A stretch of DNA of 64,000 bases from Lachnospiraceae bacterium 28-4 (GTDB taxonomy: Bacteria > Bacillota > Clostridia > Lachnospirales > Lachnospiraceae), in the NCBI GenBank assembly GCA_000403275.2, contig KE159599.1, positions 1,101,548 through 1,165,547 of the forward strand. Direction: 5' to 3'. A program made the position numbers and the translations under genes. Positions within the stretch are counted from its first letter, which is position 1; every line of letters starts with the position of its first letter. Positions 9,358-19,773 of the stretch are shown here, in pieces. A model generated the notes under the pieces. That model saw only the letters and a program-made list of their open reading frames with translations, was not told the DNA's origin and made no database searches.

Positions 9358-9385
9358 GGAGCTGCCACTTTCATGTGGCGGCTCC
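9358..9385. terminator. Bidirectional terminator between GH94 operon and araC gene
   Basis: The stem GGAGC(T/C)GCCAC pairs with GTGGCGGCTCC around a six-base loop. On the minus strand it is followed by TTTTG; on the plus strand the T-run is weaker. It separates the converging GH94 and AraC genes and overlaps the last codons of the latter. Confidence 0.65.
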
Positions 9386-10189
9386 TGTATCGTTTCCATT
9401 ATCCGGTATCCCCGTATTCCATTGTACCATATAATTTTCATCCCTGTATTTTTTCGGCGTTACTCCCACCGTTTCCCTGAATTGCTGTATAAAATGGCTC
9501 TGGGATGAGAAGGATAATCTGTTTGCAATCTCAATCATGGAATAATCGCTGAACCGCAGAAGGTTTTTGGCTATCGCAATCTTCTGCTCCCGGATATATT
9601 CACTTACAGATACGCCCGTCTCCTTCTTAAATAAACGGGACAAATAGCTGGCGGACACGCCAAACTCATCCGCCAGATCCTCGATGGTGATTCTGTCTTT
9701 AATATGGGAGTATATATATTCCTTACATGCATTAATATGTCTGGAATTTGTATCTTTCCTGAGGTATCTGTTCATTTTCTCTGTATAATCCAATACCATT
9801 TTATCATGCAGCTTCCGCACTCCCTGCACTGTATGAATATCATCCAGTTTCTGAATATAAAAATCACTCAGCCGAAACGCCTGTTCCAGCTCCATGCCGT
9901 TCTGTCTGCATAAGCGAGTCACCATTGCCGTTGTAATAACGAAATGGTACTTCAGATTTACTACCGGGTCTTTCGACAAAATCCCTACGCCGTCGCTCTC
10001 TACAAACCTCCCCATTTCGCAGTTTTCCCTTACTGCCCCCACATCTCCTCCGGCTACCGCATGATAAAACAAAAATTCTTCCGACGGCTGTCTGTGTTCC
10101 ATTTCATCTATATCGTCTCCGGACTCAAAAAGAAGCCATTCATTCCCATAACCCATATATGACAGCACCTCCACATAATCTACAGGCAA
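9371..10189 (-). CDS. AraC-family transcriptional regulator
   Basis: The protein has up to 272 residues. The C-terminal 100 residues hold two helix-turn-helix motifs of the AraC/XylS type (ITIEDLADEFGVSASYLSRLF and, later, SMIEIANRLSFSSQSHFIQQF, ending in GVTPKKYR). The N-terminal half has no cupin signature I recognise. The start is uncertain: TTG at 10189 has no clear ribosome site, whereas ATG at 10156 has GGAGGTG 11 bases upstream. The frame stays open up to a TAA near 10250 without another usual start, so an unusual start or a truncated N-terminus is possible. Position next to the GH94 genes suggests that it binds the inverted repeat at 3951-4017. Confidence 0.82.
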   Translation of the reverse strand: MPVDYVEVLSYMGYGNEWLLFESGDDIDEMEHRQPSEEFLFYHAVAGGDVGAVRENCEMGRFVESDGVGILSKDPVVNLKYHFVITTAMVTRLCRQNGMELEQAFRLSDFYIQKLDDIHTVQGVRKLHDKMVLDYTEKMNRYLRKDTNSRHINACKEYIYSHIKDRITIEDLADEFGVSASYLSRLFKKETGVSVSEYIREQKIAIAKNLLRFSDYSMIEIANRLSFSSQSHFIQQFRETVGVTPKKYRDENYMVQWNTGIPDNGNDTGAAT

Positions 10190-10354
10190 ATTTTTTAAGG
10201 CAAAACCCCTGATTGTGCTGCATATACTTTCAGGAGTTCCGCTTTTGCCGCAACAGACTTTTTATTTTCCTGTCTGATGCCATTATGTCATATGCTGTTC
10301 TTGATTACAAGATGTATTTCATATGCTTTTTTTTTGAAAACATTCGGTTATCTC

Positions 10355-11191
10355 TTATTCAAAAACCCCCATCCTTTTCAACTCATAGTAAACGCCGTCT
10401 TCCTCCACACATTCACAGACGATATCCGCCGTTTCTTTCAAATCGTCACAGGCATTCCCCATCGCCACGCTGACATGGGCATATTTCATCATTCCATAAT
10501 CGTTCATGCTGTCTCCAAACGCGATCGTATCTTTTCTGTCCGCCCCCAAATACCGGCATACCAATTCCATCCCTTTGCACTTATCGATCCCTTTGGGGAT
10601 GATCTCCCCGTTAAAGCAGGAAGAACTGTTTCCATACATATGCACCGCATATGCAAACCGGCCTTCGAGATATGGCTTCGTTCTTTCAATGGCTTCCAGG
10701 GTCGTACTCGTAAAACAGATTTTATATGCTCCTTTCCCGGGATATTCCTCATAAGGTAAAATGCCGATACCTTTTTCGATCTCTTTCTGCATGCGGATCA
10801 ATTCCGAATTCCTTTTATCCGGCTTCGCGCTTTTTAAAAGAGCTTCCATTTGCAGATCCATGTATATCCCTTCCCGCGTTTCTATCCTGCAATATACGCC
10901 GTGATCGTGAAATACATCCAGGCATTCCTGTACCGTTTCTTCCGGCAAAAGGCTGTCGAACAATATTTCCTCTCCGACCTCCACATGCCCCCCGGCACTG
11001 GATATTACCCCGTCAAATCCGATTTTCAGAATATCATCCCCAATGATAGCCATATTCCTTCCTGTGCAAAGAAATACTTTATGCCCCATTTTCCTCGCTC
11101 CTCGCACCGCCGCCGTTGCAAGGGCAGAAGGTTCCGACATAGCGGCAATCAACGTTCCGTCAATATCCAAAAAAATTATTTTTCTATCCAT
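10355..11191 (-). CDS. HAD-superfamily phosphatase (Cof/IIB type)
   Basis: This 278-residue haloacid dehalogenase-like hydrolase has motif I FLDIDGTL with the nucleophile Asp and acid Asp, motif II CTGRN, a conserved Lys in PKGIDKCKGM, and motif IV FGDSMNDYGMMKYA. The large insert between motifs II and III is the IIB cap typical of Cof/YidA sugar phosphatases. It starts five bases after the PTS gene stop on the same strand, so it is co-transcribed with the EIIBCA at 11197-13158. A role in dephosphorylating an excess sugar phosphate brought in by that PTS is a reasonable inference; the substrate is unknown. Confidence 0.9.
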   Translation of the reverse strand: MDRKIIFLDIDGTLIAAMSEPSALATAAVRGARKMGHKVFLCTGRNMAIIGDDILKIGFDGVISSAGGHVEVGEEILFDSLLPEETVQECLDVFHDHGVYCRIETREGIYMDLQMEALLKSAKPDKRNSELIRMQKEIEKGIGILPYEEYPGKGAYKICFTSTTLEAIERTKPYLEGRFAYAVHMYGNSSSCFNGEIIPKGIDKCKGMELVCRYLGADRKDTIAFGDSMNDYGMMKYAHVSVAMGNACDDLKETADIVCECVEEDGVYYELKRMGVFE

Positions 11192-11196
11192 ATATG

Positions 11197-13158
11197 TTAC
11201 CTTGCATTGTATACAACAACCGCCCGTACATCCGGTTTCACCGAACCGGGTTCTTCCTTCTCCAATACTCTCCCCTCCTGCAAATCCGTAAATATCATTG
11301 GGATAACCGTATCGTACCCAGCTTTTTCAATTTGCTCTCTGTCAAATTCTATCATAAGCTGTCCCTTTTTTACAATATCTCCATCCTTTACATGAGCCGT
11401 AAAATATTTTCCTTTTAAATTCACCGTATCAACCCCGATATGAATCAAAATTTCCGTTCCGCAGCTGCTTTGGAAGCAGACCGCATGCCTGGTATCGAAT
11501 ACGCTGAGTACTGTCCCATCTGTAGGAGCATATACCTTTCCTTCAGAGGGGATCACCGCAATGCCGTCACCTAATACTTTATTGGCAAAGGTCTCGTCTT
11601 TTACGTCCTCCATGGCGATAAGCCGCCCCTCCTCATATCCATAAAAAGTTTCTCTTTCCGGCACTTCCATCTGCATTCCGCTTTCCGCCGGTTCTTCCCC
11701 GATCTCCTGCCTGTTCACGCCGCTGTCTGTCGCGCCTGATACTTTTTCCTGCGGCTTATCCATAAATTTTCCTAATACCAGCGTCATCACAAACCCGCCC
11801 GTAATAGCCACTCCGTGGGCGATGATATAATTGATATAACCGTTTCCGGCCGGATCTGCCAAGGCAATGCCCGGAACCACCGTGGTACCGAAGCCTACGG
11901 CCGCAAGATTTGTAAGATAAACTACGATGCCCCCCAACGCGCCTCCGATACATCCCCCGATGATCGGAAAGCGATACCGGATATTAATACCGAACAACGC
12001 CGGCTCCGTAATGCCGAACAATACGGAAACAAAGCTGGGAATGCACAATTCCCTTACCTTTGCATTTTTCTTATGGAGAAAAAGATACCCCAATACCGCG
12101 CCGCCCTGGGCGATAATCGCTACCGACATCAACGGATTCAGGAAGTTCCTTCCCGTATCCGCCAAAAGCTGTGCCTCAATAGCTCCAAGAATATGATGGA
12201 GACCGGTAATGACTACCAACTGCTGCAACCCGGAAAACACGCTATATCCCACTACCCCAAGATTTTGTGTCATCCAGACAAGGGCATTTGTAATCCCCGA
12301 AGAAAGCCCACGCCCAACAGGGCCGATCACGGTAAACAAAAGCAGCGCCCCCACCAGTGTCGTCAAAAGAGGGGATAGGAGCAGACGGATGACCTCCGGC
12401 ACTTTCTTTTCAAAAAACTGATCTAATTTTGCCGTCACAAACCCCATCAATAACGCTACAATAATGCCTCCCTGAAAACCTACCAACTCCACACCCAGGC
12501 CAAATATATGTAAAGTTGTGACCTCAACGGCTCCCTGTGCCGCCGCATAGGCATCGGCAAGGCTGTTGCTTAACATAATGCATCCAATGACAATACCAAG
12601 GATCGGCCGGCCGCCGAATCTTTTACAGGCGCTATACGCAACCGCAAGGGGCAGAAAACCGAAGATCGCGCCGGAAGCGATATTGATCAGCGTATTTATT
12701 CCATATAAAGTATCATTCCCTTTCACAAACTCCATATTCCCCAATACTCCTGAAAGCCCCGTAAGCAATGCCGCTGCCAGGATTCCCGGCATAATATCCA
12801 CAAATACATCCGACAAAGCCTTAATGATTCTCTGGAGAGGATTCATCTTCTTGTTCGCCTCTGTTTTTAAGTCGCTCAAACTCATATTTTTCATGTTATT
12901 ATTTTCTGCAAACACTTCATAAACGTCATTCACCAAACCGGCTCCGAAAATGATCTGAACCTGATCGCCCGCTACAAATACCCCTTTTGCAAGGTCAACG
13001 TCCTCCATCGCCTTCAGATCTGCCAGATCGTTGTCCTTCAAAACGATTCTAAGGCGTGTTGCACAGTGCGCTACCCCCTGAATATTTTCTCTCCCCCCAA
13101 CCAATTTCGTAAGCTCCTCAGAAATTTTATCATACCTCTGCCGCTTGCTCGCATCCAT
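11197..13158 (-). CDS. PTS EIIBCA transporter, glucoside/sucrose family
   Basis: This 653-residue three-domain PTS permease takes up and phosphorylates a sugar. An N-terminal EIIB carries the active Cys in VAHCATRLR. The EIIC part has about ten membrane helices, with the conserved loop TGLHHILGA and the substrate motif GITEPALFGIN. The C-terminal EIIA domain of the glucose type has its active His in ILIHIGVDTVNLKGKYF. The start ATG at 13158 follows AAAAGGAGG. It lacks a linked glycosidase, so the exact sugar (sucrose, trehalose or a beta-glucoside) is not clear. It is divergent from an AraC gene, with promoters in the 115-base gap, and is followed by the HAD phosphatase. Confidence 0.9.
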   Translation of the reverse strand: MDASKRQRYDKISEELTKLVGGRENIQGVAHCATRLRIVLKDNDLADLKAMEDVDLAKGVFVAGDQVQIIFGAGLVNDVYEVFAENNNMKNMSLSDLKTEANKKMNPLQRIIKALSDVFVDIMPGILAAALLTGLSGVLGNMEFVKGNDTLYGINTLINIASGAIFGFLPLAVAYSACKRFGGRPILGIVIGCIMLSNSLADAYAAAQGAVEVTTLHIFGLGVELVGFQGGIIVALLMGFVTAKLDQFFEKKVPEVIRLLLSPLLTTLVGALLLFTVIGPVGRGLSSGITNALVWMTQNLGVVGYSVFSGLQQLVVITGLHHILGAIEAQLLADTGRNFLNPLMSVAIIAQGGAVLGYLFLHKKNAKVRELCIPSFVSVLFGITEPALFGINIRYRFPIIGGCIGGALGGIVVYLTNLAAVGFGTTVVPGIALADPAGNGYINYIIAHGVAITGGFVMTLVLGKFMDKPQEKVSGATDSGVNRQEIGEEPAESGMQMEVPERETFYGYEEGRLIAMEDVKDETFANKVLGDGIAVIPSEGKVYAPTDGTVLSVFDTRHAVCFQSSCGTEILIHIGVDTVNLKGKYFTAHVKDGDIVKKGQLMIEFDREQIEKAGYDTVIPMIFTDLQEGRVLEKEEPGSVKPDVRAVVVYNAR

Positions 13159-13192
13159 TTCCTGCTCCTCCTTTTCATTTCTTGTAATTCTT

Positions 13193-13210
13193 ATTATATT
13201 CCTATATAAT
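13193..13210. promoter_or_regulatory. Back-to-back -10 boxes for the PTS and araC genes
   Basis: A TATAAT on the minus strand (13193-13198) serves the PTS gene and a TATAAT on the plus strand (13205-13210) serves the AraC gene. They are only six bases apart, so polymerase can occupy just one at a time. A directly repeated TGTGAC lies downstream near 13230 and 13250 and could be an AraC half-site pair. Confidence 0.5.
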
Positions 13211-13273
13211 GAGAATTATATGGATATATGTGACCCCTGTATTGGTTTCTGTGACGAAATGGAGGTTTTGAAT

Positions 13274-14092
13274 TTGCAGGATTATATTTTTTCCAACGAC
13301 TTCACAAGAAATATTGATGCCATGATCTATACCTGTGGTTATGAAAACTGCGCCCCGGGGCACAGTTACGGGCCAGTCATGCGCAACGGCTACCTGATCC
13401 ACTATATATTAAGCGGCTGCGGCATCTACAAAGCAAGGGGGAAAATCTTCCATTTAAAAGAAGGAGACGCTTTCCTGATCTGCCCTGAAGAACTGATCTA
13501 TTATGAAGCCGACCGAAAGCAGCCATGGAGTTATACATGGATCGGCATGCAGGGAATCAAGGTCAAAGGTTATCTGGAGCGGACCTCCCTCCTGAAAAGT
13601 CTTGTATTCCATTACGACCAGGATGACCGAATGCGTTTATGCCATGAAAAAATGTTTGAAGCAGATCAAATAAAAAACAATAAGGATCTAATCATGAACA
13701 GCATCATGTATGAATACCTTTTCCTTTTAGCGCGCAAATTCCCCGGCGGCCTTCCCGAAGAGAACAAAAAGAAAGCCGGTTATGTTGACGAAGCCCTCAA
13801 ATATATTGAAAGCGCCTACTGCGATCCTATTACCGTACAGGATATTGCGGATCGCCTCAACATCAACCGCTCCTATCTCTCCCGTCTTTTCAGAACAATA
13901 ACCGGCATTTCCATTCAGGATTATCTTCTGGATTACCGGATACGCCAGGCATGCATCCTGTTAAAAAACAGCGATTTATCCATTCGCACGATCGCCCATT
14001 CGGTCAGTTACATGGATGCTCTCTATTTTTCCAGGCTCTTCCACAGAAAAAAAGGAATGACTCCCAGCGAATACAGGAAATATATTCGGTAA
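13274..14092 (+). CDS. AraC-family regulator with N-terminal cupin
   Basis: The domain order is a sugar-sensing cupin (YLIHYILSGCGIYKARGK through GDAFLICPEE) followed by two AraC helix-turn-helix motifs (ITVQDIADRLNINRSYLSRLF, then the C-terminal GMTPSEYRKYI). I choose the TTG at 13274, giving 272 residues starting MQDYIFSNDF, because GGAGG lies eight bases upstream and because a -10 box at 13205-13210 puts the transcript start just before. ATG codons at 13220 and 13259 in the same frame are alternatives. It is divergent from the PTS EIIBCA and HAD genes and probably activates them when the sugar is present. Confidence 0.83.
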   Translation: MQDYIFSNDFTRNIDAMIYTCGYENCAPGHSYGPVMRNGYLIHYILSGCGIYKARGKIFHLKEGDAFLICPEELIYYEADRKQPWSYTWIGMQGIKVKGYLERTSLLKSLVFHYDQDDRMRLCHEKMFEADQIKNNKDLIMNSIMYEYLFLLARKFPGGLPEENKKKAGYVDEALKYIESAYCDPITVQDIADRLNINRSYLSRLFRTITGISIQDYLLDYRIRQACILLKNSDLSIRTIAHSVSYMDALYFSRLFHRKKGMTPSEYRKYIR

Positions 14093-14150
14093 ATTATACA
14101 AAACATATGCGCAATATTTTCTCCAAATCTCCAAAAATGCGCCTGACTTA

Positions 14151-14179
14151 TTGACAATTTTTGTTCATTATGATATTGT
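14151..14179 (+). promoter_or_regulatory. Promoter of the bgl operon
   Basis: A perfect TTGACA at 14151-14156 is followed after 17 bases by TATTGT at 14174-14179. It lies about 30 bases ahead of the antiterminator sequence. Confidence 0.55.
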
Positions 14180-14209
14180 CATATCAGAAATAAACGAATG
14201 GCTCCTTCA

Positions 14210-14237
14210 GGCTTGTGACTATTTCATAGGCAAGACC
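14210..14237 (+). promoter_or_regulatory. Ribonucleic antiterminator (RAT) for the BglG/LicT-type protein
   Basis: The 28-base stretch starts GGCTTGTGACT and ends AGGCAAGACC, matching the bgl/lic RAT pattern (GGATTGTTACT...GGCAAAACC) at most positions. Its last bases are also the first bases of the terminator at 14232-14285, so the two RNA folds exclude each other. This is the standard BglG/LicT attenuator layout. Confidence 0.85.
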
Positions 14238-14285
14238 TGATATTACATGCTTATTATGCTATGCATGTAATGGGGGTCTTTTTTT
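14232..14285 (+). terminator. Conditional terminator in the bgl leader
   Basis: AAGACC pairs with GGTCTT, and ATTACATGC with GCATGTAAT, followed by a run of T. Bases 14232-14237 are shared with the RAT, so protein binding to the RAT prevents this stem from forming. Confidence 0.88.
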
Positions 14286-14357
14286 ATTGAACATAAAGGC
14301 AGTCTGCCCATTGTTTTTCATCCGCAGGTTGATATGTATACAGAAATGAGGGAAAGT

Positions 14358-15218
14358 ATGAACCCAAAAAAGTGGAGGATCAAAAGTCCAATCAACAATA
14401 ACGTAGTATGCGCCAGAAATGAACGCAACCAGGAAAGGATTCTGGTCGGCAAAGGCATCGGTTTTAAAGTGAAGGCCGGCGACGAAATAGATTCCTCCAG
14501 GGTGGAAAAGGAATATTTTTTAAAATCCAAAAATATCACCGGAAAATTATATGCCCTTCTGGCGCAAACGCCGGAGGTCTATATGGAAATCGCAGACAAT
14601 ATTATGAAACGTGCCCAGGAAACCCTTGGAAGCGAGTTGGATGAAGCCATTCTTCTGCATCTGATCGACCATATCTCCTTTGCCGTTTCCCGTATGAAGC
14701 AGGGCCTGGATTTTAAAAATGCATTATTGTGGGAAATTAAAACCTTTTATCCCAAGGAATTTGAAGTTGCCCGATACGGCCTCTCACTGATCGAAGAAAA
14801 GACAGGGGCATCCCTCCCCGAAGACGAGGCGGGTTCCATTGCCATGCACATATTGAATGCGGAATTCGATTATAAAGACATCCATGACTCCGTCCGTATG
14901 ACGGAGCTCATCCATAAAATTGTCAATGTGGTGCGCTACCAGCATCATATGAATTTCGATGAGGAATCCTTACATTTTGTGCGCTTTATCACCCATCTGA
15001 AATTTTTTGCCAAGCGCCTTTTTACCGATTCCATGCTGGACGAAGATGATTTGGATTTCCATGATCTGATAAGGGGCCAATATGCGACAAGCTATGAATG
15101 TGCGGAAAAAATTGCCAAGTTTATCTGGGATGACTATCAGATTGCAGTTCCGGAAGAAGAGCTGATTTATCTGACTGTTTACATCCGAAGGATGACCACT
15201 ATGGGAACAGAGGACTGA
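14358..15218 (+). CDS. licT: BglG/LicT-type transcription antiterminator
   Basis: This RNA-binding antiterminator of about 286 residues controls the downstream PTS and phospho-beta-glucosidase genes. The N-terminal CAT domain (INNNVVCARNERNQERILVG, GKGIGF) binds the RAT at 14210-14237. PRD1 contains its two conserved histidines (LIDHISFA and IAMHILNA). PRD2 has the first (RFITHLKFFAKR), but the second is replaced by Tyr in the motif YLTVYIRR, where LicT has His. Loss of one phosphorylation site could change the response to HPr or EII. The start at 14358 (MNPKKW) has GAGGGA upstream; ATG at 14346 is also possible. The gene regulates its own leader. Confidence 0.88.
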   Translation: MNPKKWRIKSPINNNVVCARNERNQERILVGKGIGFKVKAGDEIDSSRVEKEYFLKSKNITGKLYALLAQTPEVYMEIADNIMKRAQETLGSELDEAILLHLIDHISFAVSRMKQGLDFKNALLWEIKTFYPKEFEVARYGLSLIEEKTGASLPEDEAGSIAMHILNAEFDYKDIHDSVRMTELIHKIVNVVRYQHHMNFDEESLHFVRFITHLKFFAKRLFTDSMLDEDDLDFHDLIRGQYATSYECAEKIAKFIWDDYQIAVPEEELIYLTVYIRRMTTMGTED

Positions 15219-15280
15219 CGGCTTACTGCAGGAGCCGGATTTCCTTTCCAACTATATAAAAAAGTGATTTATGGAGGTAA

Positions 15281-17161
<1,881 letters not shown>

Positions 17162-17184
17162 TTCTCCTGCCATGGCCGGAATGA

Positions 17185-18624
<1,440 letters not shown>

Positions 18625-18640
18625 CCATCATAACTTTGAC

Positions 18641-18674
18641 AAAAGGGCATTTCCCGGAAAGGAAATGCCCTTTT
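18641..18674 (+). terminator. Rho-independent terminator of the bgl operon
   Basis: A perfect 14-base stem AAAAGGGCATTTCC / GGAAATGCCCTTTT surrounds a six-base loop and ends in TTTT, 16 bases after the bglA stop. Confidence 0.88.
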
Positions 18675-18826
18675 GCTCTCTGGCGTACATAAAACAATTT
18701 ACAACAATAATTCGTAAAATATCATTTTTAACAACAAATACTTGCACATATACCTCTCATGTGTTAGACTATATACAACAAAATATTGTTTCAGAAAAGC
18801 AGAAATAGCAACCGGTAAAACAACTG

Positions 18827-19039
18827 TCAGAAAATATTGTCATCATCGAAATGCTCCATAATATCTTCCACCCGGCAGTGAAGGATATTGCAAAGCTTAT
18901 CGATAGTGTTCATTTCCACATTTTTATTATGTCTTAACCTGTTGATCTGGGAACGGTTTATATTATGGTACGTATATAACGCATATTGGGTAACCCCTTT
19001 TGCTTTCATGGTCTCCCAAAGCCGATCATATCTTATCAT
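18827..19039 (-). CDS. Small XRE-family DNA-binding protein
   Basis: This 70-residue protein consists almost entirely of a Cro/C1-type helix-turn-helix (LWETMKAKGVTQYALYT, NRSQINRLRHNKNVEMNTID, LCNILHCRVEDIM). Such short YozG-like regulators occur widely in Firmicutes. It is read away from the BlaI-like gene; the 290 bases between them hold two palindromes with the same core (19119-19144 and 19262-19287). Its target is unknown. Confidence 0.8.
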   Translation of the reverse strand: MIRYDRLWETMKAKGVTQYALYTYHNINRSQINRLRHNKNVEMNTIDKLCNILHCRVEDIMEHFDDDNIF

Positions 19040-19118
19040 ATATTTTCCTGCCCGCTTTCAAAGGAACAATCATTGATACTTGTATCCTTCTCAATTATCA
19101 ATGCAAAATCAGCGCAGC

Positions 19119-19144
19119 AATAGTGTTCGCATATCGACACTATT
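19119..19144. promoter_or_regulatory. Palindromic operator, distal copy
   Basis: Perfect 8-base arms AATAGTGT and ACACTATT surround a 10-base spacer TCGCATATCG. The left half and spacer share TAGTGTTCG-ATA with the second site at 19262-19287. Likely bound by the BlaI-like or XRE protein encoded on either side. Confidence 0.55.
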
Positions 19145-19261
19145 TGATGCAGGAAAAAATACAAATGGTTTGTTAAAAATATGAAGAAAATTTTTTATTT
19201 TTTTAAATATTTTTGAAAATAGACTTGTATTGACACAATTATCAATGTAGAATAGTAAGAT

Positions 19262-19287
19262 GGTAGTGTTCGTATACCCATACTACC
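19262..19287. promoter_or_regulatory. Palindromic operator, proximal copy, before the BlaI-like gene
   Basis: GGTAGT and ACTACC flank a 14-base spacer, with the internal sequence TAGTGTTCGTATACC resembling the upstream site. BlaI/MecI proteins bind TACA/TGTA-type palindromes close to their own start; the position 44 bases ahead of the gene fits autoregulation. Confidence 0.5.
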
Positions 19288-19330
19288 GTCAAACCGATTT
19301 CAGAATTCAGAAAGGGGATTTTTAAAGAAT

Positions 19331-19750
19331 ATGTCGAATACGAAAAGCCAATACCAGCTCACGCCCCGTGAAATTGATATCCTGTATACCATATGGGATG
19401 CAGACAGACCTCTGATGGCATCCGAGATGGCCAGCGAAGAATTAAAGCTGGCAACCGTGCATACCACTTTAAAAAGAATGCTGCGGAAAAACCTTCTGGA
19501 AGTTGTCGATTTTGCTAAAAGCGGCAACGTGTTCGGCCGGTGCTACCAGCCTACTTTCACAATGAAAGAATTCGAGCTCGACATGCTTTCCACCGCTTTT
19601 AAAAACAGAAGATGCAAGGAAATCACCGTCGCCAATTTTATCGAAGAGCTGCTGAAAGACATGGATGCGGACGAAGCTCTGGTCATGCTGGACGAACTGG
19701 AAAAAGCGGTAAAAGAATTGCGGGAGAAAATTGTTTCCAAAGGAGCATAA
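19331..19750 (+). CDS. BlaI/MecI-type transcriptional repressor
   Basis: This 139-residue winged-helix protein of the penicillinase repressor family has an N-terminal helix-turn-helix (LTPREIDILYTIWDADRPLM, then LKLATVHTTLKRMLRKN) and a wing with CYQPTFT. The C-terminal helices needed for dimerisation are present. It is longer and more acidic at the C-terminus than classical BlaI. No BlaR1-type membrane protease is encoded nearby, so its inducer and target genes are unknown. It converges with the large secreted protein gene, with only 23 bases between them. Confidence 0.82.
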   Translation: MSNTKSQYQLTPREIDILYTIWDADRPLMASEMASEELKLATVHTTLKRMLRKNLLEVVDFAKSGNVFGRCYQPTFTMKEFELDMLSTAFKNRRCKEITVANFIEELLKDMDADEALVMLDELEKAVKELREKIVSKGA

Positions 19751-19773
19751 TACGGCTCACATATATCCATATT

